This document shows, piece by piece, positions 34,981 to 46,700 of a stretch of 64,000 bases of DNA. Below the pieces are notes generated by a model. That model had not been told where the DNA came from and did not search any database. It saw only the letters and a program-made list of their open reading frames with translations. This stretch comes from Paratinospora sagittata (lineage: Eukaryota > Streptophyta > Magnoliopsida > Ranunculales > Menispermaceae): positions 14,211,908 to 14,275,907 of the forward strand of contig CM069593.1 of the NCBI GenBank assembly GCA_035771175.1. The letters run 5' to 3'. The translations under genes were made by a program, and so were the position numbers. The stretch's first letter is position 1, and each line of letters begins with the position of its first letter.

Positions 34981-37709
34981 CTAGGCAACAGGAGGCCTGA
35001 GTATGTGATCTAGTGAAGTGTCAAGAGATGCTGGTGGAATCCATTGCCACATTGTCGTTGGTGGCAAGTAATTCATGTGGTAGGGGATGGCTTTATTGTT
35101 GGCAGCAAAACCATTTCCAAATGCATGATATACGGGATGTGGTATGAAAGGCGATGGCATGCTCATTGCCTTCACTGTTCGTTCCATCTTCTCTTTCTCG
35201 GCCTTAAGCTTTACCTTTTCCTCCCTTAGCTCCATCTTCTCTGCCTGCCAAATATATCAAATAATACAAAGATACCGGAGTTCAGGTGTACATAGACATA
35301 TGGCCACTATGCGTATGTGCCAAGTTCACACACATTGTCTCCACATTGGTGCCTCTGGTGTTAGAATACAAATGCAAGCATGTGTGTGAAAAGTGCCTCT
35401 GAACAGCAGAGACACACATGGATGCATAAACATATAATAAAAAGTGCAAAATTAATCATTTACGAGAACCAAAAAGCTCTGGATACAAAATCGAGAAATA
35501 TGAGATGGAAAGGATTCCTATCAAAACAAACAAAGGATTGCTGGAACAAGCTTCACTTGTAGCAGAGCTAGAAAAAATAAAGAAGGAAGGAAGGAAGATA
35601 AAACAAAATTCACCTTGAGATTTTTTATTGTATCTTGGAGTGCTTCATTTGTTTCTTTAAGCTTCTGTGCTTCATGGCGAAGATGACTCAAAAGACGAGT
35701 TGCATCAGTTAGAACACCAATCTTGTCAGTCTTTGGAAGCCTTCCTGGCTCCAAAATGGAGCACAATTCTAAGAACCTGGTGAGTTTGTTTCATTTTTGA
35801 GGGGATATACATATTCACTGTGCATAAGAAAACGTGTATGCATCCATCTGAAACAGCCAACAATCATACCTATCATTAAGCTTGTCCCTTCTCATCTTTT
35901 CACGGCAAGCTTTGGACCCTGTTGTAGCACAAGATTTGACCTGACCTCTGTCAAACAATGACTAGCAAATTATCAGAGAGATGATCATGAGTCAAAGGCT
36001 CGTATATGCCAATTCTCTTTTAGAAGATAATTAACCATGCCGTAGAATAGCTGAATCTTTTTATCTTACAAGAACCAGAGAGAATGAGAGAAAATGTGGG
36101 AGCTACTAATAGAAGAATTGTCCATGAACAGGGTGATGATGGCCAATCTTCACATAGGTCAGTAGACAAGGAACAAACTAAGGTGGTTGTTGGCCTTGTG
36201 GCATACCACTGTATTGGTTCTTAAAGGAAACCTTGTAGATAAAAAAAACTGCTAACAGATGTGCAATTTCCTTCTCTCTTTTTTCACGAGTGGAAGCAAC
36301 CACATATGCTAAATGAATTATGACAAGGAGGTCAATTATACATTAGACATTACTTTTCACAAGCACTATATAATATATCTTATGGTACCATAAAAATAAA
36401 GTTCTCCTTCAGTCTAAGATAAAGATAAAACTTGTGAGCATATGGCAGAATATGAGGCAGCCACAATCTCTCCCCTGTAATAAGCTCAACAAGTTGTTCA
36501 CTTAAAAAACCAAACACAAATAAACAACTGCTCATCCAAGAACTTTAACAGTCATTCTCAAGTTTACTTGCCATTCACTTTGACTTCAACATGACCCTTT
36601 TTTTTTATTTTCTTTTCAAATTTAGTAATTTACTCATTTTTAGAGTACTTGATTTTTTCTGCAATTTTTGGTTTGATACTGCTATAACAGAGCTTCCAAA
36701 CTTGGATATCGCACACAGCTAATTTACTTCACTGCAATTCAGTAGTAATCAAAGGCTTATCCTACCATTGACACTGAAAACTCAATCCATCTCTTAGATG
36801 ATATGCATCTCCAACAAGAAAGATGCACATTGCTAGAGAGTTCCCTATATTCAAGATGCACATGTTTTGCATCATCACAGGGAGGCAAAACAACAAATAC
36901 TCGGATCAAAACCAGAGTGTAGTCAAATAAAAAACACACTGATTCTAATTGAAAATATAAAGGGCATGCAAGTAGTGCAAAGCTAGCAATAGTAAAGTCA
37001 CCTTTTCTTTGAGCATGAATTTTCAAAGAGATCCTCCCCCCTCGGTGCCATGCCATGTCCAAGATCGTTGCTGTTCCAAAGAAATTGCAAAATAACAGTA
37101 ATAATGAATTCAATTGTGCCCAATTTCCGATTAGGATAATATTTCGACGTCAATTCAACCTTTCATCAATAAGAGAATGGGCAAACTTATCATCAATACA
37201 ATTAGGATTGGCCCAACGCCATAAAAAACAATGTTATCAAAGGCGTCAAAATCATTCAAAAAACCCAGCAATTAAGCCATTTAAAATGGAAAAGGAAGGG
37301 AAAAAAAAAAGAATGTTAAAAAAATAAGAAATAAAATGAAACAGAAATTGGGAGAAAACATCATATATATTAATCACCACAGTTTCAGAGCCAGTCATTC
37401 AATCCACGCTCAAGAACTCCGCTATATAAAAAACAGCAAACGATGACGTAAAACAACTCAATCAATCTACTGAAACCCAAGAAACCAAACCACCACAGTT
37501 CAATTTCCTAGCTATGTAAAGCTCAACAAGTAACAACAAATCACAATAAACACAACAAATGAAAAACAGAAAATCTCCAACAAAAACCAAACCAATTGCC
37601 TTGAAACCGTTTCGTCGCTAAGAATCTGAGGCCATAGAAGCCCGGTGGCTTGAATCTCATCCATGTAATCCATAAGCCAACCCCCACTCGGCACCGAACC
37701 CATCATCAT
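34981..37709 (-). CDS. bHLH transcription factor, subgroup IVc
   Basis: Nuclear DNA-binding protein. Subgroup IVc (ILR3/bHLH105, bHLH34, bHLH104, bHLH115) switches on iron-deficiency genes. Five exons on the minus strand join to 227 aa: 37600-37709, 37002-37070, 35870-35947, 35614-35776, 34981-35244. The basic region SKACREKMRRDKLNDR (residues about 71-86) runs into HLH FLELCSILEPGRLPKTDKIG. A leucine-rich coiled coil (LKETNEALQDTIKNLKAEK) and the diagnostic C-terminus MWQWIPPASLDTS, ending LRPPVA, follow. The start is the first of three ATGs at 37709; no earlier ATG is in frame. Intron 1 uses an apparent GC donor (TCAAG/GCAATT); introns 2-4 are GT-AG. The N-terminus is short for the group. 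Confidence 0.9.
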
Positions 37710-40190
37710 CTCCTTAATTAAGTTCTTCAACGATCTTCACTCCGAACTATAAAAAAATTTATAAAACAGCTCATCAAGAGATGCCTTAAAGTTGCACGCA
37801 ATCAAAAGGAAGGAATGAAGGAAGAAATAGTGAAGAGATAATGACGAATTAATGGTTCGCAGAGAAGTGGGCAGAGACGAGACGCTTTGAGCAATTTGAC
37901 AAAGAAAGAAAAAGAGAAAACGTGTGAGGCAACTGCTACGAATGACTGATTGCTAATGCTAGTTAGCGTCTTCAAACTGCCGCTGTGCCTTCCAAGGGAG
38001 AATTTTGTCTCCTGGTACGTAGTAGTGTCGTGGGTCATTGACACCTGGCGTCGAACCCACATGTGTGCGTCAATCGAGGGAATTTAGACCGTTGGATTGG
38101 ATCACGTAACTCCGTACTATACGCCGTTGCCCACTGAATAAGCCTCTTAGTTTTATTACGTAGTCCCGGAGTCCCTTTTTAAAGAAGCTTCTTAGACCAA
38201 AGACGTAGCGCGTGGCTTCGTTTTTCTTTTTATATTTTGGGGAAATGACGAGATCGTATCCGCGTTGATTTGGTGGTTCGAATATTTAACTGCGAAAAAT
38301 GAGAATCAAATACGTCAGTGTACCAAAGTCAACACTGTGATCAATCTGGACCGCTCATCAGTACGAACTTGTCATCGAAATTAGATTCGATTGAGATTAT
38401 ACCTTTTATCTCCCCTTTTTTTTTTGGGGCTGCGGTTAATATTTTTTCGAGTTAATTTTATCAAGATAAATTTCTCGTGATTTCTTTGATTTACAGGAGT
38501 ACTAGATGTAGACACTCATTTGATATAAAAACTATAACATCATCAAAACAGCTCGTCAAAGTTTAAATAAGAAAACACGTGGGAGATTGTTATAGAGACA
38601 TTGATATTTTCTCAAGATAATACAAAAATATAGAGTAACCAATAAACAATAGTGTCGGGGGTTATACTAAGCAAGTTTAGTTACATGCCAACTATATGGC
38701 TCACCACAGTTAAAACTCGTATCTTAAAAAAAAAAAAAAAAAAGGTTAAAACTCGTATAAGTCTCATCCTCTTATTATTAACAAACGCTTTTTTTTTAAG
38801 GAGAGAAATAAAACCCTTGAAGCTTGCTTTTTAAGGCACGTGTAGGGTGTGCCCCGCCCTCATAAGCCCTATGGATTGACTTATGTGGTTTGTCCATAGG
38901 GACTGACATTGGCTATGGAGATCGACATCGATACACCCGTGTGAAATGTTAAGCTTAAGGGCCTATTATTGGTAAGATCTACTTTTAAAATTTAGGTTAA
39001 GTTTGGTATTTAATTTAAATATAGTTTTTTGTTTTTGAAACAAAGATTCTTTGAAAACTTGTTTGGTAAAGTTATTTTTGAAAATAAATTTTAAATGCAT
39101 CTTCGAGATTTGTGAAGAAAACAAGAAAACAAATTTTTGTTGTTTTCCTTGTTTTATGGAAAAAGTACTTTAAAAATAGTTAAAAAAAAAGTATGTTTTG
39201 AAAAACTATTTTTAAATACTAAACCAAATAGACTCTTAGTTTCATATTGACTATTTGGCTCTTCGAGTTAAAACTTATACATAACCACATCTCCTCAAAC
39301 TAGCCCATATTGACTATGGCTCTTTCGTGGATAGTCGAATTAAAATTCATAAAAAGCTTTACCCCTTGTACTAACAAGAGGTTTTTATTATTTATTTATA
39401 TCTAATGAAAAAAAATAGCCTCTCTTCGGACTTAAGGCACATGTTATGCGTGTGCCAATAGACCCGATAGCTAGCTCGAGGGCTATAGAATGAACAATGT
39501 CTTATAATGTACAGAATAATCAAAAGGAGCTTCACCAAATAGATTAATTTTCTAATCATGTCTTTCCTTGATAGTGTATGCTTTGTATTATTTTAATATC
39601 ATGTGTTATAAAACATCTGTACATCAATCGGGGTTGTAAGCTCGTTAAATGAAATGCACACAAAAATATAATGTTGCATTTGATTTGTTATCTAAAAATT
39701 AAAATACAATCTAAAATATAAAAACTCATAAAATAATATTTTATTATTTTTTAAAAATAATATATTTTTTTATAAATTTTAAAAAATTTACTTAACTACA
39801 CATATTTACCGTGTTTCCAAATTTTTGGATACAAAAATGTATTTGAATTATAAACCCAAAATAAATGTTTTTGGTGGCACATGAGAAAAATAAAGTAATA
39901 TGGTTCTAATGACTAATTTATGCATAAGAGGAAAAAAAAGATTTAATAGCATGTGTTCTTTTGATAAATGAATGTGATAACCACACGATCAACCGGGGTA
40001 AAGCAGAAAAAAAAGAAAAAGAAAAAGAGAAAACCTAGGGTAAATCACAAATAGAAAGGGAATCTCCATAACCGAGCTTAATTGTGGTGTATTGCTTAAA
40101 AAACACGGGAATAACTGACGACTCACGAAATAATTACAAAACCACCACCATCGGACAAGCCACTCGTTGAGAGGGGCGTTACCAGTCGAC
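37710..40190. other. divergent intergenic region between bHLH and FPGS
   Basis: The bHLH promoter and leader lie at about 37710-38250, minus strand. A CACGTG G-box is at about 38576-38581. About 38995-39235 is an AT-rich element whose ends, ttaagtttggtatttaa and aaatactaaaccaaatag, are inverted repeats, so it is probably a MITE. A second AT-rich inverted-repeat-like block lies at 39670-39870. No gene is visible. Confidence 0.5.
38993..39237. mobile_element. AT-rich MITE-like palindrome
   Basis: The left part gtttggtatttaatttaaat is matched by the reverse complement of the right part, ctatttggtttagtatttaa. The arms include repeated gttttt/aaaaac stretches. This is the build of a short non-autonomous DNA transposon. 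The ends and the target duplication cannot be fixed by eye. Confidence 0.45.
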
Positions 40191-40191
40191 A

Positions 40192-40529
40192 ATGGCTCGG
40201 TGGTCATCAGCCTTATCTTACTCCTCACGCCACTTGATCTCTTGCACCGTTTATTCCGAATTATTTTAAGAAACAGCAGCATATACCGTGGAATCCGATC
40301 GATCTATTCTCCTCTCTTCTCACCCATCAAATTCCAATCGGTTCTTTTATCATCATTTTCTTCAAGAACGTCAACGTGGCCCTCGTGGCGTTCATCTTAC
40401 CTCTACTGTAAACTATCGCAGAACCGAGAGATTTACAACGGCGACCCTCTCGTCGTCTTCCTTCCATCGCTTGCAATCATCGGCGCCGAACCAACCTTGA
40501 GCGAGCTCCTGCGTCCGATAGTCACCACG
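40192..40529 (+). promoter_or_regulatory. FPGS 5' leader exon with two upstream ORFs
   Basis: Probable first, non-coding exon with donor ACG/GTAAGT at 40529. It holds an upstream ORF of 25 codons (ATG 40192, MARWSSALSYSSRHLISC) and one of 70 codons (ATG 40288 to TGA 40500) rich in Ser and Arg and poor in acid, out of frame with the main start. The frame that leads into the main ATG is open from 40412 but has no ATG. Confidence 0.5.
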
Positions 40530-40700
40530 GTAAGTAGATTGGTTTCTCCTTTTTGTAGTCCAATCCGTTTATTCAGCTCTGTTTGGATTTCTTCTTAATT
40601 CTTTGACGCGATCGATTTCTTTTGTTTTGTTTTTTTAAAGTTTAGTTTAGGTTGATTCGTCACCTGCATTAATTTCACAGAGCATTATCGCCGTATCGAC

Positions 40701-43700
40701 ATGTCAGGAGGTATTATTTCCCGTTCTCTCCTTGTCTCTCACATTCGAAGGTTAAATTCGTGAACCATTGCGGAGATTAATGGATTTGTTGATTCGTAAT
40801 GAAGCTGAAAGAGATTTTGTTCAATCTCTTCGAGTTGATTTTGAGCAGAAATGTGTTTGGCGGGATATTAATTTATTGTAAATTGTTGAAATTACAGATG
40901 ATGCTGGATCGCCTGCGAGGAGTAGTGCAGTTTCTCCGTATCAGGAAGCGTTGGATGCCTTATCTTCTTTGATTACTAAACGTTCTCGTGCCGATAAATC
41001 CAACAAAGGCGATCACTTCGACGTGATGTTTGATTATATAAAGGTATACTTTGTGCCTTTCGCGCCTCAGATGGATTTGAGTTAAGCTTCTGAAAATCAT
41101 TCAATTAGGTTACCTATTGCTGCAATTTTACTGCTTCGTAGACTCAATTTGCTTTGAGTTTTTAAAACTGTAGATACTTGGGCTGGAGGATGATATTTCA
41201 CGTATGAAGATTATCCATGTAGCTGGCACCAAAGGAAAGGTTATAACTAATCATTTTTTTTACTGTAAGAAGGGTTCAGCTCTGGTCTACTTGTTAAGTA
41301 CGTTTCTAAAAGAATTCATTTTTGTGAATTTGAAGGGATCAACTTGCACGCTTACAGAATCAATATTACGTAACTGTGGATTTCATACCGGGCTTTTCAC
41401 ATCTCCTCATTTGATTGACATCAGAGAAAGATTCCGACTAGATGGGTTGGTTTACACCATTAGTTCTGGGAATTTCACTAGTTTGCTATCGTTTTTATTT
41501 GACATTAGTTTGCTGCTTTAATGATCCACATCTCAACAAGCTCTGTTCTCTGTGTTCTCATTTATCCAAAGCTCAAACTGGAGTTTGAACTGCAAAAAGA
41601 AGCTTGGTTGAGCCTTTCATATGTAGGCTTTCAAGTGTGATTTTCGCTCATTCTGGTTACAGTTTGAACGTCAAACCTCTTAATCCAGCTTTAGCATTCA
41701 AACATTATTACTGTTTTTATAAAGTCATGTACTTATTATAGACTCAATCCTTTGTGGATGAGATTTTTGCATCAGTTATTTGTTATGAAGTGCAGGGGTA
41801 GTATCTTTACTACCCTGTAGTCTTTTCTTATAATCTGAGAAGATATGTAATATTTTTCTTATCTTACTTTCTTTCTTAATTCTTTCTTTTTTATGGTTGG
41901 GCTTTGTAGAGTGGAAATATGCGAAGAGAAGTTTTTGGCGTACTTTTGGTGGTGTTTTGATAGACTCAAGGTGCATGCTGTACTGCTGTTTTTCTTTTCC
42001 TGGATAAATTTTATTGTTGTTAAATTCTCAAAATGTTATCTGAATCATTGTATTTTGATTTCAGGGGTCAATTTTGTTTGTCACCCCTCTATCTTGCACT
42101 AGGAATGAATTTCCTTGATTCAGATAACCTTGCTTTTGGACATACATGTACTTGTAAAAATGATTCACCCAATCACACACCAATTCTATGTTTTGTAGTT
42201 CAATGCCTATTGTTTAATACAATACTATAGATAAGCATGAATGGCTTGTGATTGTCACATCCTTATTTATTTACTTTTCAAACCAGGGAAACTTGTTTTC
42301 ACCTTTCATGGTACCAAGGTGACATTCTTTATTCACACATGTTGGAGAACGCCTCATTTAGGATGTCTTGATTGTCTCAAACGGATGATGCTAGATAGGT
42401 GTTTCTGTTTTAGAAAACTTTTTCTTTTTTCTCTTTTTTAGGGAGGAAAGGAATAAAGCATTCTGTAGAACGTATTCCTTTTTTTATTTTTTAGGTTTCC
42501 CACGAGGTGTTCCCACACCCTTTGGGTATGAGACTAGTCCCTGTTCAAGGCGGGAGCGGTGTGGTAGACCTCTTCTAACTAGGGCACCTCCAAGAATCGA
42601 ACCTTGGAACTTCTATACAAGGACGGCCTTGGGACTCAACCTGCTTCCACTGAGCCAACCACTCGGTGGTCCACGATTCAAACAAAGCGTAACCCTGTTG
42701 AAACTTTGTTACTTTTGTTGTTTGGTGATCTATCAGCAGGGAATTAAATGGAAAACTTCTATTGAAAAAATTAAATTTTAAAGTTTAATCATGTCTACTT
42801 GAGTCCAGAACTATGGTAAACTTTTGGTCCACCACCACCATGATTCTATAAATCTAAGATTGTTTAGTATCTTGTTTATAAATGGTCAAACATTCTATTT
42901 CAGTTGTTCTTTAGGTCTTATTTTGTAGGAGGATTTGAAGTCTTGCTAGTAATCCTTTCTGATTTATCTAGCTATATTGATTTTATTTTGGGTGGGAATA
43001 CCTACATTGATCTTTTTACGTGGAGAGAAATTTGAAAATGTTGTTCTTTGTTTCATTTTTATTGGTGTATAACCATTTCTTGGAATGGATGATGGTTTAA
43101 TATGTTCAGCGCTAATTATTTCTACGGTCTCTTTCTTTTTTGGTATTAACTATTTCTATTCTTGATTATGTGCAGGAGAATACCAATGAAGATGTGCCAA
43201 TGCCTACTTTTTTCCGTTTCATTGCTTTGCTTGCCTTCAAAATATTCTCTGCAGAGCAGGTCTAAAATGTGTCATCTTTATTTGTTTGGCACCTTTATAC
43301 TTTGTGAGAATATTCTTGTTTTGTAATTTTTTACAATGGGGTTCTATTGGATAATGCTTGATAGTTATGCGATCATATTCTCTATATGATAAATAGTAAA
43401 TACCATTTATACAATTAAAAGTAAGGCCAAAATCATAACATTTCTGCTGTTTAAATATTGCAGGTAGATGTTACTATTTTGGAGGTTGGTTTAGGTGGAA
43501 AGTTTGATGCTACAAATGTGGTACGTGCTAGCTTTGTGTTAGCAAGAAATTTGCAAATTCTTTTTGCATGAAAGATCAGAATATTGTTTCTCTGCCTTGA
43601 GATAACACAATTATGTTTAGCATGGCTGATATCTTTAGATATATTTCAGGTACAAGCACCAATTGTGTGTGGAATATCATCCCTGGGGTTTGACCACATG

Positions 43701-46700
43701 GAAATTCTTGGTAAGCGAACAGTTTTCTGGGTTTTCTATTTACATGTAAATGCCTGCTTTGGTTCCTTTATATTGTTCTACATTTATTGAATGCTGTTGT
43801 CAGCAACAAAATATATTGTTGGCTGATGTCTGTTAATCCATCATAATCATCATTATCAGCTTTAGTATTTCATTCTGATATGTCACGCTGTCCAGCTATT
43901 ATGTCCAGTTATTATTGTTCATTCCTACGAACTTATCTGTTTGAGTAGAAGTATAATGTCCTCCCAATCCATTGGGCATTTCTTGACAGATGAATTGATC
44001 CTGTGGTGAGAAATCTCAATATTGGCTGCTTTATTTCCACATGAATATGTGAACTTGTACAAATATGAGATATTAAGAAATACAATGCAGGTTGTTGAAC
44101 AATGACTTGCTAATCATTCATAAAGAAACATTTTTTTTCTTTTTCTTTTTGGCATTAAGAAAGTAAACTTGTTTTAGCAGGTAACCATTTTTAGGCATTA
44201 GAAACTGACATGTTGTTTCAATTTTCATAGCGCATGACTAATTGAGCATTTGGCACGAAATGTCAGACCTGACATCTTTATTTGCTATATTAAGCAGTTA
44301 TAACTTGTGCAAAATGAGAAATGATAGAACTGAAAGGCAGGTAACTGAAGAATTACTTACTAATCATGCATAAATTTTAAGGAGAACTTGCTTTGCTGCT
44401 AACCATGTCTTCACAAAGCTTTTGGAATTTTGGATGATTACATGTAGTTGAAGGCTTTGATAGGTTTTGACATGCTTGTTAGGTTCTTTATTTTATCGCT
44501 ATATTGCTATGTGAGAATTAATATATGAGAATTACACATGTGATGAATGTGGCTTTCATGAAGGTATAATAGATTTATTTGCTTTGTTTGTTGCTGGTTG
44601 CTTTGAGCAGGAAATACCCTTGGAGAAATTGCGGGTGAGAAGGCTGGTATCTTCAAGGTGTTTGTGGAACTATATTTCTTTAGAAATATGCAGTGTATGT
44701 AAAATACTTCTTTGCTTGAAGCATTTTCTTTTCACCTTTCTGTCTCAATACAGCATAGAGTTCCAGCCTTTACTGTGCCTCAACCTGATGAAGCAATGGC
44801 TGTTCTTGAAAGTAAGGCTTCTCAATTAAATGTAAGTTGTGTTTTCCCAATTAATTAGAAATCCTAAATGTTGTCAAGTACAATTTACAAGTAGTGCTTG
44901 GAAGCATATTGAGCATTATTCGGATGCCAAGGATAAGAGCATGTGTTGCTCCATTAATGAACTTTCTTAAGTTGATTCATCCACTCCAGTGATCTTTTTG
45001 TTCTTTCCTCTCCCCTCATAAAAAAAGAGCGGGATATGAAATTTTGATAAAAAGATTAAAACAAAAAACAGGTTTGAAGAGAGATGATAAAATTTGGAAG
45101 GATGGGTTGACATTATTTGTATTTACTAGTTATGAAGTGTTACAAGTGATTTTTTTTCAAAATGTTTTATTTGTGAAAGTGATAAAGGAAGTTAATATAT
45201 GTTTCTTAATGTGCTGGTTGGAAGATTAAGATGGTAAACTTCCTGTATGGAAGGGCAATCAAGATTAAGTTTCCCATATGATATGCAAGCTATGAGAAGT
45301 TGACTCAATTTCAATCTAGAGAAGTAACTAAATCAGTGTCTTCGCCATTCCTGTCAGAGTGGGATTCACCTTCTTGTGTACATGGCATTTCAGATTTTTC
45401 AGCTTTTGTTGTGTCAACGGAGCAATCAGTCATGAGTTAAGGAACTGCAATTTACTATGGTTGCAGGTGCCACTCCAAGTTGCACCTCCTTTGGACATCG
45501 GCTTGCTGAATGGTGTACAACTTGGGCTTGAAGGTGAGCACCAATACCTGAACGCAGGCCTTGCAATTGCTCTATGTTATACGTGGCTACAAAAGACTGG
45601 CCATCTTGAAGGCACTCATTATGACCAGACTGTAAGTTCTAAACTTCTAATATTATTTGGTATTTTAATTTATATATCTATGTACCAAAGTGCTGAAAAT
45701 TTTCACCTTCTTTGGGTGAAAACAGAGCTCATTGCCTGACCAGTTTATCAATGGGCTTGCAACTGCCAGCTTGCAAGGGCGGGCTCAGATCGTCCCTGAT
45801 CCAAATATTGATGGCGGCAGCCATGGAGATCTGGTTTTTTACTTGGATGGGGCCCATAGCCCTGAAAGCATGGAAGTTTGTGGAAAATGGTTTTCATTTG
45901 CTATAAGAGGAGTCAATCAACAAGAAAGCTCCTTGGAGGGACAGTTGCAGGATTATTCTAGAGATTCTCATGGTTTGTTACAGAAGGACCCAGATGAAGC
46001 TTTCAGGAAAAACTCTACACAAGTAAGAAAATTACGTTTTAGCCTTGCCGGATCCCTTTATTGAGATTGATGAGTTTGTTGAATATATTCATTGCGTGAT
46101 TAAAGGAAGGGTGTTGTAATAATATCTGAAATTTCAATCATATATCCATGAAACAAACATAATGAACTACTTTTTTTTTTTTTTGTCAAATAATGAACCA
46201 CTTTTCAAATTACATTTTTTATTCTTTTAAGGCATTGTGACACCCATTGGAATGCTGCAGTCGGATAATTTATAGCTTGTAAATAGCTGGATAGATTTTA
46301 AATTGAGAGCCCATCCTTAGAATTCATAAAATCATTTTGGGTGTTCTTTTAGTAGATGAATTTATGTGGATTTTTCTTGTTTGCGTTAGTAGCTACTTAA
46401 TTGCTGCAGCACACCTTATTCAATAAATAAATTAAAACTTACTAAATTTGTTGGACAAGCACAGGCATACCCAAGACATTTTCATTCTGATGCCTCTATG
46501 ATAAAGTCTTGTAGTCATTGTTATAGATAGTGTGCGCATCATACATCTTATCAAATGTGATATTGGAACTCTAATATTTTTTGAATGCCAGAAACCAATT
46601 ATATGTACAAAATGGAATTTACTGTAGAATCTTTTCATAGTCAATTTACATGATTGTAGTATTCTCCAATTTTTTTTTAAAAAAAAAAGAGAAAAAGAAA

